A stretch of DNA of 64,000 nt from Anthonomus grandis grandis (Eukaryota; Arthropoda; Insecta; Coleoptera; Curculionidae). Positions within the stretch are counted from its first letter, which is position 1; each line of letters opens with the position of its first letter. Shown piece after piece: positions 24,270 to 34,583 of the stretch. The position numbers and the translations under genes were made by a program. The stretch lies in the NCBI RefSeq assembly GCF_022605725.1, contig NC_065548.1:12867644-12931643 (forward strand). Reading direction: 5' to 3'. The notes under the pieces were generated by a model. It ran no database searches. It worked only from the letters and a program-made list of their open reading frames with translations, and was not told the DNA's origin.

Positions 24270-25295
24270 TTAAATTTTCATTCACTCTTTTTTTAAAAAT
24301 TTTTTTTTAACTTCCAAGATTAAATTTTATTTTTTTTTAATTTTTAGATAAAATGCTGAAATAAGTATCCAATGATTTTATTATAAGAACTTGCATTCCA
24401 ATTTTCAGATTTCTAACTTCTGTAGTTTACGAGATATGAGTAATTAATCTTTATAAATTCACTCTTTTTTTGAAATTTTTTTTAACTTTTGAGACTGATT
24501 TCTCGTTTTTTTTAAAGCTTTAGAAAAAATGCAAAAAGAGGTGTCCAATAACTTTATTATGATAACTTGTGTTTCAATTTTTAGATCCCTAACTTCTGTA
24601 ATTTTAGGGATATGAGCAATTAATCCTTATAAATTTACTCTTTTTTGACAGAATTTTTGCAACTTTCCAGATTGATTTCTCAATTTTTTTCTAATTTTTG
24701 GAAAAAATGCTGAAATATGTGTCTAATGATTTTATCAGAAGAACTTACGTTTCAATTTGCAGATCTCTAAATTCTATAGTTTTAGAGATATGAGTAATTA
24801 ATCCTTATAAATTCACTCTTTTGAGAGCAACAGATCAACAATCAAATTCCAGGACTAATTTCTCATTTTTTTTTTTAATTTTTAGAAAAAATGCTAAAAT
24901 AGGTATCCAATGATTTTATTATAAGAACTTGCGTTCCAATTTTCAGGTCTCTAACTTTTGTAGTTTTAGAGATATCGGCAATTAATCTTTATAAATTCAC
25001 TTTTTTTTAAGCGAATTTTTTCAATTTCCCAAATTGATTCCTTTTTTTTTCTAATTTTTGGAAAAAATGCTGAAATAGGAGTCCAATGATTTTATCAGAA
25101 GAACTTACGTTCAAACTTGGAGATCTCTATATTCTATAGTTTTAGAGATATGAGCAATTAATCCTTATAAATTCACTCTTTTAAGAGCAACAGATCAACA
25201 ATCAACTTCCAGGACTGATTTTTAATTTTTTTTTTTAATTTTTAGAAAAAATGCTGAAATAAGTACCTAATGATTTTATTATAATAACTTTAGCG
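24270..25295. repeat. Tandem array, about 180-bp unit, 5-6 copies with dimeric pattern
   Basis: The word AAAATGCTGAAAT (or a close variant) recurs near 24351, 24530, 24709, 24888, 25066 and 25248, a spacing of 178-182 bases. Each unit then carries CCAATGATTTTAT, AGAACTT, 'agat(c/t)tctaa', 'ttttagagatatgag', ATTAATCCTTATAAATTCACTC and a T-rich run. Units at 24709 and 25066 share GAGCAACAGATCAACAATCAA, absent from the others, while units at 24351 and 24888 share another variant, so the array has a two-unit (about 357-bp) higher order. Such length and order are typical of satellite DNA. Confidence 0.9.
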
Positions 25296-25299
25296 ACTG

Positions 25300-26095
25300 A
25301 ATTGATAAAGCATAATAGCAAAGTAGCGTGTCTCTCTGGTATATTATTGACGAGTCATTTGTTACATAAATTTAAAACGGTTAAGAAATTTAAATATTCT
25401 AAGCAGTTGAGATATTTTACTGATTTGAGATTACTGAGTTACAGCTCGTTCTTTCCAGGGAAATATTCATTGTAGATAAAATTAAGTTAAAATATCCATG
25501 ATTTAATAAAACAAACGCAGGTTATTCCCAAGAAACCGTTTCCAACAATTAGGCCCATTAAAAATAGTTAGTTTGGTTTTTATGAAAGTTTTTAACCGGG
25601 AACGATGAACCAATTACCAATATAATTTACAGCCAAACCAACATTCGTTTTTGTAAATTCTCACTTAGCTTTAAATTGTCCAACATTTGAAAGCTTTTAC
25701 TTGGTCAACTCTTTCTCCTTTATGTTAACTATGTCAACCAAGGAGAAAAATATAATAAATTAAAATTTTGGAATTAGTATCTAAGATATTTAAATTAGTG
25801 TTACCCACCCAGATTTCTACAGGATATCTTTCAAATTTGCTATTAAGTAAATTACCTAAGTTCTAGATTAAGAGGGTTTCTGTTTAGATAGACAGTAGGC
25901 TATAGTGATAACAGTTGAATTAGTAGCTACATCATATTTTGTGCAAATAAAAGTACCATCACACTTATTAATTTCAATTTTATTGTAATAGATTTCATGA
26001 TCATGGATTTTAAACACATTTTTTAATTGAAAACTCAAGTTACAAAACACATTAAGGGTTAAAAGGGGTTTTTCCCACAAAAAAAAAGCTGAAGT
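25300..26095. other. AT-rich stretch, no gene recognised
   Basis: No domain was found in the 70-codon minus frame at 25868-26080. No transposon ends were seen. Confidence 0.4.
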
Positions 26096-26099
26096 GACA

Positions 26100-26350
26100 A
26101 AAAGGGGATAAGAAAACTAGACCTTCCAATCCATCAGAGAGCGTTTTTTCATCCATTTCAATAACTGACGGGTAATTAGAGAAAAAATGTGAACTGCCCG
26201 GTCGTTTATGGAGCCAGAGGGTAATTATTTAGTTCATCCCTTAAGAGTGCAGTCTCAATTCGGTCTAAATGTCATTTATCACTGGGCCGGAGGCCCGGGA
26301 AATGCCGAAGGAAAATAAACGACCCCACGACCGCATTCGGCAATTAGCAA
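26100..26350. promoter_or_regulatory. Candidate conserved regulatory island with homeodomain-type sites
   Basis: The block has two TAATTA cores (in GGGTAATTAGAG near 26170 and GGGTAATTATTTAG near 26220), a TTTATGG site between them (near 26203, Hox/Caudal-like), and the palindrome-like GGCCGGAGGCCCGG near 26285. Composition is well above the local GC level. Site clustering is seen directly; enhancer function is inferred. Confidence 0.4.
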
Positions 26351-26787
26351 CGTTTGTCTTTCTCTTCTGTTTTTTTTTGGAGCTATTGAAGCTATTTAAA
26401 AGCATATGTTTTAGTTTTGAAATAATTCTAAGATATATAGATATAAGATTTCGTAAAGCAGAATCTTGTTTTTTTAAGAATTCTATATCAATATAATAAC
26501 AATCAATCGATGAAGTTGTCTATCTATTTAATGGATGGTGGCGAGTATAAGGACTTCTATCATCTGTAGACCGGTCCACTTTATGTTGTTCCTTGTTCAT
26601 TTAAATCACTGTTTTCTCCTACTCGTAATTCTCTAGAATCAGTTGTAGTAACGCATGTTTTTTTTTGGTTAATATTTTGTACCAATTCTCTATTCTTATA
26701 AAAAAAATTATTATTCATGTTTGGGTTCATAGTTCAAGAATCCACTTCATATAGAATAACCAACCAGGCCTGGCACCACTTCGCATA

Positions 26788-27255
26788 TTGGACTCGAAGG
26801 GACTTTATCAAATGATCAGCTACTATTCTTGTCCGCGAAAAACAATAAGATGGCCAAAAAAAGTTATTTTTCATATTTTGGATTTGTGCATTTGGAATGC
26901 CTATTTTCTTCATAAAAAATATGTCAATTCCAATTTGGATCTATTGAACTACCGACACTCGATAATAAAAAGTCTTCTGGGATTATCAACAACTGACGCT
27001 TTAGACGGAAGAGATTTTGTGACATCGAAACCTTTTAGAAAAAGAAAACGGGTGTCAAAATCAGGCAGAGAAACAGAACATTTTTTGGAAGATATTCCCA
27101 TTCCGGAAAATTTTAAGAAAAAAGGAAAGTACTATCTACGTAGCAAAAACCGCAGCAAGAATAAAATCAGAAAGGAGACCTCATTGCGTTGCAAAATTTG
27201 TACAGACAAGACTCCACTCTGTCCAGGGACATGTTTTGAGATGTGGCATAAATAA
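26788..27255 (+). pseudogene. piggyBac-like transposase, C-terminal fragment
   Basis: This frame of 155 codons (opening at TTG, not a true start) corresponds to the last part of a piggyBac-family DDE transposase, the enzyme that excises and inserts elements at TTAA. The start matches the family string with QMISYYSCPRKTIRWPKKV, followed by a helix-rich segment. The end is the family's cysteine-rich zinc-binding tail: C135, C138, C145, C149 and H154 in RCKICTDKTPLC..TCFEMWH. Family members are usually 500-600 residues, so the N-terminal domain and most or all of the catalytic aspartates are missing. The remaining frame has no stop, which suggests a deletion derivative rather than long decay. 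Confidence 0.85.
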
Positions 27256-27586
27256 ATTTTCTTTTTCACATTTCATTTTTACGTTTTAAAATTGAATTAA
27301 CCGATTATGTACTGTTCTACTATGTTTTCAATAAATATTTTCAAACCGTTGTGTTTTTTATGGCGGACGGCAATAGCCGTCAATGCCCATATGAAACAAA
27401 AGTCATATGTCATGAGGCATGACGTCTATGCCCGTCGGCCCTTTTTTTCAAAAACAAAAGTTTAAAAAAAAATAAAAAATAAATTTTTTCAAACGTATTT
27501 ATAATCACTGTTTCAAAAATGATTAAAAGTACAGGTGCTTTTTTTTACCTTGAAACCCGTTTTTTAAGTGTCCGTCAACGTGTTAA
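27256..27586. mobile_element. 3' end of the piggyBac-like element, with subterminal inverted repeats and TTAA
   Basis: Downstream of the transposase fragment lie GACGGCAATAGCCGTC (27366-27381), an imperfect palindrome, then CAATGCCCAT, and CATGACGTCTATGCCCGTCGG (about 27418-27438), which repeat the same words. The probable terminus is ...CCGTCAACG followed by TG and TTAA at 27583-27586, the family's target sequence. The 5' end of the element was not found, so the copy is truncated. Confidence 0.6.
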
Positions 27587-27882
27587 AAAACATTTAAGTT
27601 TTTTACGGTGATTTTAAGTTTTTACCTATTATTAGACTTAGAAATATATTAAACTCGGTTGGCAAAATAAGCTCTATATTCAACATTAAATCAATCATAC
27701 TTTTAAAGTATAAAATTTTTGTTCAAGATACATTAAAAAAAATAGTATCACACCACATCTTTAGGTTTGCCAAATCTTCGATTAACTGTAAATGAAGAAT
27801 ATTTCCATTTCTACCATGCTACAGCAAGAGAGTATTATCGGCAAGGGAGTTGCATTGGTCGATTAACAGTAGATCATGATGC

Positions 27883-28810
27883 ATATATGAGCCGCTCAGA
27901 GGAAAAGTGGTATATGTCAGAATTTTTTAATTTTTGAGTTATACCATTAATTATGTTTCTACTGGTCTAATATATTCAGTCGAAAACTGGTATGAGTCAA
28001 AATTTTAACTTAGCTAAGATAAGAGCTTCCTAACGTTATTTCTCTCAACATAATAGATTCGTTCGCTGGAATAGTGGTATAAGTCAAGGCACCACGCTGT
28101 TCCGATGTCGCGCCAGATCCCATTAAACTCACCTTTTCTTGTTTAGTCAGGTTTTTTTAGTATTATGGTATGTAGTGTGTAGATCAGTTACTGTAGCTAA
28201 GAAAAAAGATATGATAGAACTTCTTCACTGGATTCCCCCGATTCAGCATCAGTTCTTCCTGAACTTACTGACAAAAGAAAATGCTGTTGTGTGAATGCTG
28301 CTGACAGTGGTCCATTATCCGATTCTGATGAAGACTAATTTGTTTAATAACTTATTCTTACTTTCCTTACTGTAAGTTTAGTATGTAAGATAAGTAGTAG
28401 TAATGTTTTGCTCTTCAAGCTCTATATTTTTTGAACACTTTTATCAGTAATAGATATCATAGTAAAGATACTACAGCTATTATTTTTCTTTGGTTCATCA
28501 GTTTTGTGAAATTTGGTTAACTTTTACGAGGAAAAGTGATATAACTCTCCAATTTATACCACTTTTCCGCTATGTTTTTGAAAAAAACTTACTCGAAGAA
28601 TGACATTGGGCGGCAAAAATGTAATTAATGGGCGCAATCAGTAAAAATGTTTACCATATGAAATTTTAGTACAGGGTTATTATAAATATGTACAAAAAAG
28701 TAAAGAATATGTTACTGTGATTCTTTAATTCATCCAGATGCAAAATATCAATTTTCTAAATTTCTACTTTAAGGGAGTTAGACCACTTTTCCGCTGAACG
28801 GCTCATATAT
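27883..28810. mobile_element. Unclassified TIR element with iterated 'ggaaaagtggtata' motif
   Basis: The ends are inverted: ATATATGAGCCG(C/T)TCAG at 27883 and its reverse complement ending at 28810, extending into (A/C)GGAAAAGTGGT. The motif GGAAAAGTGGTATA and variants then recur inside at about 27901, 27980, 28068 and 28530, and inverted at about 28552-28570. Internal sequence 28180-28338 looks like the decayed C-terminus of a protein. The superfamily is unknown; TA or TATA could be the target duplication. Confidence 0.65.
28180..28338 (+). pseudogene. Decayed C-terminal coding remnant within the TIR element
   Basis: One frame reads AKKKDMIELLHWIPPIQHQF (from 28196), and the other ends in DSGPLSDSDED followed by a stop at 28336-28338. 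The first string resembles the lysine-rich helix and PP-x-x-x-x-F segment near the end of some transposases; the second is an acidic tail like those closing nuclear proteins. A frameshift would be needed to link them. I cannot name the family. Confidence 0.35.
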
Positions 28811-28839
28811 TAAAAAAAAAGAGGACTCGGAATGTACCC

Positions 28840-29160
28840 TTGCGCTACCTCCGCTGTGATACTAAGTTGATTGAAAACTCCCAAATTTAGAGTTTTTGTA
28901 ACAGTATATCAGGCAGCAAATAAATATATACACGCAGTCAAAGGCTTATTCCAAGTCACAAAATACTACCGCTGCAACCTCTCTACTGTTCATTTTTAGA
29001 TAGAGCTTTTCCAACATATAAAAAATAGCATTAGTCTTATTTTTGAATGAATGAAAACCAAACTGGGAATCGTTTAGGAAATTGTTGGATTCCAGAAATC
29101 TCCTCAAACAATTTCTCTAGTGATATGCAACATTCTCTCCTTACTTGAAAATATTAATTA
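28840..29160 (-). pseudogene. Decayed jockey-type LINE reverse transcriptase
   Basis: On the minus strand, shifting between frames, the translation reads SQFGFHSFKNKTNAIFYML (about 29075-29020) and VAAVVFCDLE, stop, AFDCV (about 28980-28935). These match the QFGFRxxxST and VFxDLSKAFDCV (motif A) regions of jockey-like LINEs, with a stop replacing the serine/lysine pair. The block is short and surrounded by stops. Confidence 0.65.
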
Positions 29161-29208
29161 CAATGGTTTTCTGAAGAAATTTATTAATTGGCCGTTAAAA
29201 TGGAATCA

Positions 29209-29862
29209 TTAATACAGTTTAAGAACGAAGGACGTTTTAAAATATTTTAATAAAAATACCATCCCAATCAAAAAAAATTTTTGTTTTTGTATTTTAATTG
29301 AGGTATTTATAATTTTATCAACTGTTATTGAGGTAAAATAAAATGTTCTTAAAACTGTCTTATTTTGCGAAATACCAGAGGATCGAATATCCCTGGCGAA
29401 CTTAGACGCAACTGACCAATAAGATGTGTTAATATTAATTGCATCTAAACTTAAGTCACGAAGGCAGTCAGATTTAATTCTGTAGTTTCTTAATTTTTGA
29501 GCAATATCGGTTTCTAAAACCTTAATAGCAGTTAACAAACCATGTGTTATCATCTTTTTCAAAAGTCGTAATTGTCAGTATATTCCTTTCTTTTAACTCA
29601 GCTAACTTATTGGTTTTTATTTCTAACCTATTTTTAGCCTCCTTAGTTGTTTTTTATTCAGAAACCATCAACTTCTCCTTTTTTTCTTTATTAGCTCAAA
29701 CTTCTCCTCCAAATATTTATTTTGTTGATTTAGTTTCTCTAAATGTAATGCAAATAATTTTTCTTTAAAAGTTAGGCTTTTGCGTTTAATTCTTTTTAAA
29801 AATTTATTGTTGTTTTTATGTAGCTTCGAAGTATAGCTTAAAAAGTAGAAGAGATAAGACAC
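29209..29862 (-). pseudogene. Decayed coding remnant, family unknown, coiled-coil-like
   Basis: Two minus frames (29668-29862 and 29209-29562) look like parts of one former protein. The first is rich in K, E, L and Q with heptad-like spacing (EKLNQQNKYLEEKFELIKKK), suggesting a coiled coil. The second includes TAIKVLETDIAQKLRN. A region of broken frame lies between. I cannot identify the family. It could be part of the LINE whose RT lies downstream on the same strand, or of another transposon. Confidence 0.3.
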
Positions 29863-30539
29863 ATTCTTTCTGACTGCTCTATGATATTCAATATTCTATA
29901 CTAGTAATACGTTGCGTTGTAATACTTGTTGACTGCCACCATCAGTATAAGTTTTCGATGCATCTTATATCACTGTGATCTATACAGGGTGATTCAATAA
30001 GAATGGGCAATCTCTGAATTGGAGATACTATACATCAAATGTCTTATACAAATGTTCCAGGTTTACGAGATACAGGGTATTTAAAGTTGGAATTTTAATT
30101 TGAAATTTCTTAATAATTTTATGATTTTAAACAGTATCGTCTTGAAAATTGGCGACTTTATGTGTTTTAACATAAAAATTACGAATTTTGTGGTTAATTT
30201 AGCATTATGTATATAAGGCGTTAGTTACACCCTGTTACTTATGTAAATTACAACATATCTTTTTTGCCTAATCAGTAATGGCTAAAACAACTAGAAAATC
30301 TAAAAGACAGTTCAATTTTGAATAATAAAGGACTCTTATTTATTTCATGTAACTCTCTCAGTTCTTAAGTTATTTGCATTTTAAACATTGAGCGTAAAAA
30401 ATCCTAGGCTACTGTTATTACATTGGCTTAATATGAATTTATTCTTTTAAATTACTACTATACTGGGTAACAACAGTAAAGACAATAAATAATAATCAGT
30501 AACAATATTAAAAGAAAACTTCAAAATAAAATATGCTCA

Positions 30540-31532
30540 AAATGCCCGCCTGCCACTTCAATACACTTTGCAAGGCGTCTTCTTAAAGATCTTTAAATAT
30601 TAAATAACATTTGCCGATTATTTTTGATAATATTAGCAGCTTCTTGAATTTTCTGTCGTAATTCTTTGATGGAATTAATTGTATCTTTATAAACCATGTC
30701 CTTCATGTTTGACCATATTGAGAAGTCTAGAGAGTTTAAGTCTGGACTTCTAGGTGGCCAAACAAAGTCACTGCCACGCCCAATTCACCGGTGAGGAAAA
30801 TGTTCATTCAGGTATCGCCGTACTGGCAGAGAAGAGTTCCGCCTTATGGCTAGTGGTACATCTTCTAGGGGGTTTAACTGTTGTTCAAGGAAGTTTAAAT
30901 AGAGGGGCCCGTTCAGATTAAGAGGAAGTTCAAAAGGACCAATTAAAAAACCAGATATATTCATTCTGAAAATGTCGTTTCTTTAAAGCAAGTTGATTTT
31001 CGGAGTCCAACAAATGTTGTTTGTGAGACTTTGTTTTTCCAATTAAAAACACCTCGTCTAGTAAACGTCGCCTCATCGGTGAAAAGAAGGTCATTAAGAA
31101 ATTCCTGGTTTGCGGATTGTTTATCTAGCATAAATTGAGCAAATTGTAGTCGAACTGGTAATTCTTAAGGTAGCAAATTTTGGAAAGGAGTATAGTGATA
31201 TGGATGGAGATTCTCTTTCTTTAAAATTCTCCAAATAGACGATTGGCTTATTCCTGTTGCCGTACTTAACCGACGGGTACTAAGATCTGGATTTTCCTAA
31301 ATACGAACTCCTAACCTCTTCTTCATCATCGACGTTGATATTTTTTGGAGCACCATTTAAGGATTTAGGACAAATACACCCTGTTTCGCCTAGGCGGGTA
31401 TAAATACGTCGTACGATTTGGGTATGATTCTAAATATCTTCTGACTGCACCAAATCCACAATAATTTGACTGAGCAAAAACTCAAATCATATCACGCATT
31501 TCACTGTTGGAATATTCATTTTGACTTGGCAT
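30540..31532 (-). pseudogene. mariner-superfamily transposase, multiply broken
   Basis: The probable start is ATG at 31532-31530. The N-terminal part reads SQNEYSNSEMRDMI, stop, VFAQSNYCGFGAVRRYLE, matching the YxNxEMxDMxFVYGxCxxNxxxAxxxY opening (helix-turn-helix) of a transposase family widespread in insects. Near the C-terminus it reads FVWPPRSPDLNSLDFSIW (about 30765-30712) with the SPDL motif, and it closes with AKCIEVAGGHFEHI (about 30580-30540), the standard family ending. Many stops and several frameshifts lie between. Length matches a protein of about 330 residues, so the gene was once complete. The catalytic first aspartates cannot be placed with certainty. Confidence 0.8.
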
Positions 31533-31602
31533 TTTCTTTTTTCAGAATTTTTACTACAAATAATACATTCTTAGTTAGTGACAGTAAAATTGTCATACAA
31601 TT

Positions 31603-32505
31603 GGGCCCTGTTATGCAAAAAGCAACCAAGCCACATGGAATTAATTAGGAGTTATTAGCTTTTATATGTTTTTTTCAATTAATTAATTTTCGATAAATCA
31701 GTCCATAACTATTAATTCAGTATTCAATATATAAATTACAACTAAGTTTTATATTATAACATCGAAATAATCATATAATTTTTTACCAAAAAAAAATTAG
31801 ATATAATATCGGTTGGTTTGTTTTTGCTGATCGACTAATTACAAAAAAACGGTCAAATTTCCAACTTATTTTTATTTATAAATTTAAACTTTTTTGTTTT
31901 TAGGGATTTAAAAATAAAACAAAATCAAAATCAACTTATATAGATAGTAGAACACGTGGATTTTGTTATTGATGCATTTTACTCTTTCCATTTCAAAATC
32001 AAGAGCTTCTATGTCAAAACCATCTACATTCTCAATGATTTTTGTGTTACCCTTAAGATTAGTATAGAACTGTAAAGCATCAGATGGAATAAGGTAAATC
32101 ATATTAAAAATAAGTACTAGTTTAAGCACCAGACCACGTCGTTTTACCAGTCGTTTCACAACCATCCAGACCACGTTGTCGTATCGTATTCCGCACAAGT
32201 ATACCAATGCGCTTAGTTGCTAAACAATATTGAAAATACTTTATTTAGCATAATAAAACCAACCCACTTGGTTGGAAATTCTTGAGAACAAACACAATCC
32301 AAGTGGAATGGTTGCTTTATGCGAAATGTGAGAATTCCGATTAGTGAGCAGAGTATAAGTGGGGACGCACTTTTCAAGGTCAAAAATGTGTAGAATGGCT
32401 TGGTAGCTTTTTGCAGAATGTAGTTTGGACATTTTGAAATCAGTTTGTAACATTATCTAGTTTTTTTCAAATTGTGGGTTGGTTACTTTTTGCATAACAG
32501 GGCCC
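31603..32505. mobile_element. Nested TIR element, GGGCCCTGTTATGCAAAAAG ends
   Basis: The 903-base segment starts GGGCCCTGTTATGCAAAAAG and ends with its reverse complement. The inverted ends extend to about 32 bases with two mismatches (..CAACCAAGCCAC against ..TAACCAACCCAC). It is flanked on both sides by AATT (31599-31602 and 32506-32509), either a 4-bp target duplication or, since AATT is self-complementary, part of the inverted ends. Two minus frames (31908-32207 and 32241-32453) are open but have no recognised domain. The GGGCC start recalls PIF/Harbinger elements, but those duplicate 3 bases, so the superfamily is left open. Confidence 0.75.
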
Positions 32506-33439
32506 AATTTCTCCTGCAAAATTGACATATTGGAGAGTTCTCACATAGCAATATTTTGAAAATGACGTTATTTAGTAAGAAGTTTTTTTAATTTTTAGAG
32601 ACAAAATATGGTTCATCCAAATTCTTTTTGTTTAGAAATATTCTATAGATGGTGCTCATTTTATATGACCGTATCTTCCAAGCAAAAAATTTTTTGCAAA
32701 TTCGTTGGGTCTTAATTTGCTCAAGTACTCTCATAAGTTATAATTGAACTTAAGATGTAGTCATATTTAACATTTTAATTTTTATAAAAAAAATTAATGA
32801 TTACATGTTGTGGATTTTGCCTCTAAAAAAGAGTAATTTCATGTTTATACTGTATAACATGTAAATAGGGTTATGTAAATAAAATGGGTTATTGTTGGGA
32901 ACTGTTGCCTCTTCTTGTCATAGCCTAGTCCAAATTGTCTTTACAGGATTTAAAATTTCAAGTTTAGAAGTTTTATTAGTTTTAACAAAACTAAGTGGCG
33001 TCTATTTATTTTTAAAAACTGATAAGTTCAGACACAAGCCTACTTGAAAAAAAGTCAATGTAATAATAGTGGCTTAGGATTCTTTACGCTAAATGTTTAA
33101 AATGCAAATATTTTAAAAACTGATAGTGTTACATGAAATAAACAAGAATATTTTTTAATTCAAAAATGAATTGCCTTTCAGATTTTCTAGTAGTTTTAGC
33201 CATAACTGATTAGGCAAAAAAAAAATGTTGTAATTTACCTAAGTAACAGAGTGTAACTAACGCCCTGTATAAATAATGCTTCACTACAAATTTCGTAATT
33301 TTCATGTCAAAACACATAAAGTCGCCAATTTTCAAGACGATACTGCTTAAAATTATAAAATTATTAAGAAATTTCAATTCCAACTTCAAATATTCATGTC
33401 ATTTCCTGTCATTTCCCATTTTTAATGAATCACCCTGTA

Positions 33440-34580
33440 TATCAGTTTATCTTAGAATCTGCATGAGTTTTGAGTAATAAAGGTTACGGACGTTTTCTCA
33501 TAATCTACGAGTCATAGAAGTATGTCATTGTTAACGTCTCAATATTTTTGTATCAGTACTTAATGTCCGAAAAGCGCCTCACGTATTCCCATACTTGACT
33601 TAAAGTCTGACTGAACTGAATCATTATAAATCTTATTCACAGAATAAGCATTACATTTTTTTCTTTATAAATATGTGCTAGTAATACTCGTAGAAAAGTT
33701 AAAACTTTAAGATTGCCTGATGAATCATAACTTAACTATTATTCTTGTCAAGTAAGTCTAGACTTATATTTCCCACAAGGATATTGACTAAAACTGACTC
33801 TCTATTTTTGGAGAAATAAACCTCAACATCAGGAAGAAAATCAGGTACATTAGTTGACACTGGTCTGCATATGCAAGTGGTTCTAACAATGCAATATAGA
33901 CATAGGCAAATTAATTTGATGTGCTCCACTGAATGCTTTAAATTAGCTCTTAGAAGTTTACACCCAGATCAAATCACACAAGAAGTCGATAGCAACAAGA
34001 AACATTCTCCAAGTCTTTATCTTCAATTAACTGGCTTTACTAAGCACATGTGGCACTTGGAAGGTAATTATATGGAATGGGAAACATCCGTAGGAAATCG
34101 TAGGAGTCCTCAAGATCTTAGGAAGATCTAAGCATTTGTTAGTGTCCACATGGCAGACTCAACGTCTTAAAGAAGAAGGAAAGGAAACTATGGTTGACTT
34201 TTGGCTTTTTAGGACAGTGTCCCACTCAACAGAGTTCCTCAGAAAAAAACCCTATGAATGTTGTTCTAGAGGACAATTTCAGGAGACAATCCTCACTCAT
34301 CTTTAACAATGATGCCAAGAAGAACTAGAGTTATACATTACCAAAAGATTTTAGTTCCAAGTAGATGGTAAACATTAGGAAAAACAGCGAAAACAAAGCA
34401 GAGTCACTATAAATTAAGAAAAAATAATATGTTAACCCACTAAATGCAAAAAAAAGATGTTGTTCATTGTCTGGAATTATGACTTAGTGTCAGCTCGATC
34501 GAGAGCCAACTCGCAACAAAAGTGGTAACCTATTTCCAAAACCCCTCAATCATGGAAGAAAATCACTTCAGCTTTATTGT
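33440..34580. other. Spacer between two DNA transposons
   Basis: The region is moderately complex. An 86-codon frame at 33871-34131 and later strings (about 34140-34200) look faintly coding, but no motif could be matched. Possibly the remnant of another transposon protein. Confidence 0.35.
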
Positions 34581-34583
34581 ATA

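Larger units (their letters stand above)
29985..33437 (-). mobile_element. mariner/Tc1-superfamily element with about 400-bp TIRs
   Basis: Both ends begin CAGGGTGATTCA (29985 inwards; reverse complement ending at 33437) and each is flanked by TA (29983-29984 and 33438-33439). The arms remain similar for about 440 bases on the left (to about 30427) and 385 on the right (from about 33054). The right arm lacks about 55 bases near its outer end. Inside, on the minus strand, is a broken transposase (30540-31532). A second element (31603-32505) is inserted between the transposase start and the right arm. Long inverted arms are unusual for mariner-type elements, which mostly have ends of about 30 bases. 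Confidence 0.85.

Noticed and set aside
24270..25295. CRISPR-like array
   Set aside because: Units are about 180 bases, diverged, without short identical repeats and unique spacers, and the DNA is eukaryotic.
31603..32505. hAT element because of the CAGGG-like end
   Set aside because: The end reads outwards as CAGGGCCC, i.e. the element starts GGGCCC, and no 8-bp target duplication is present.
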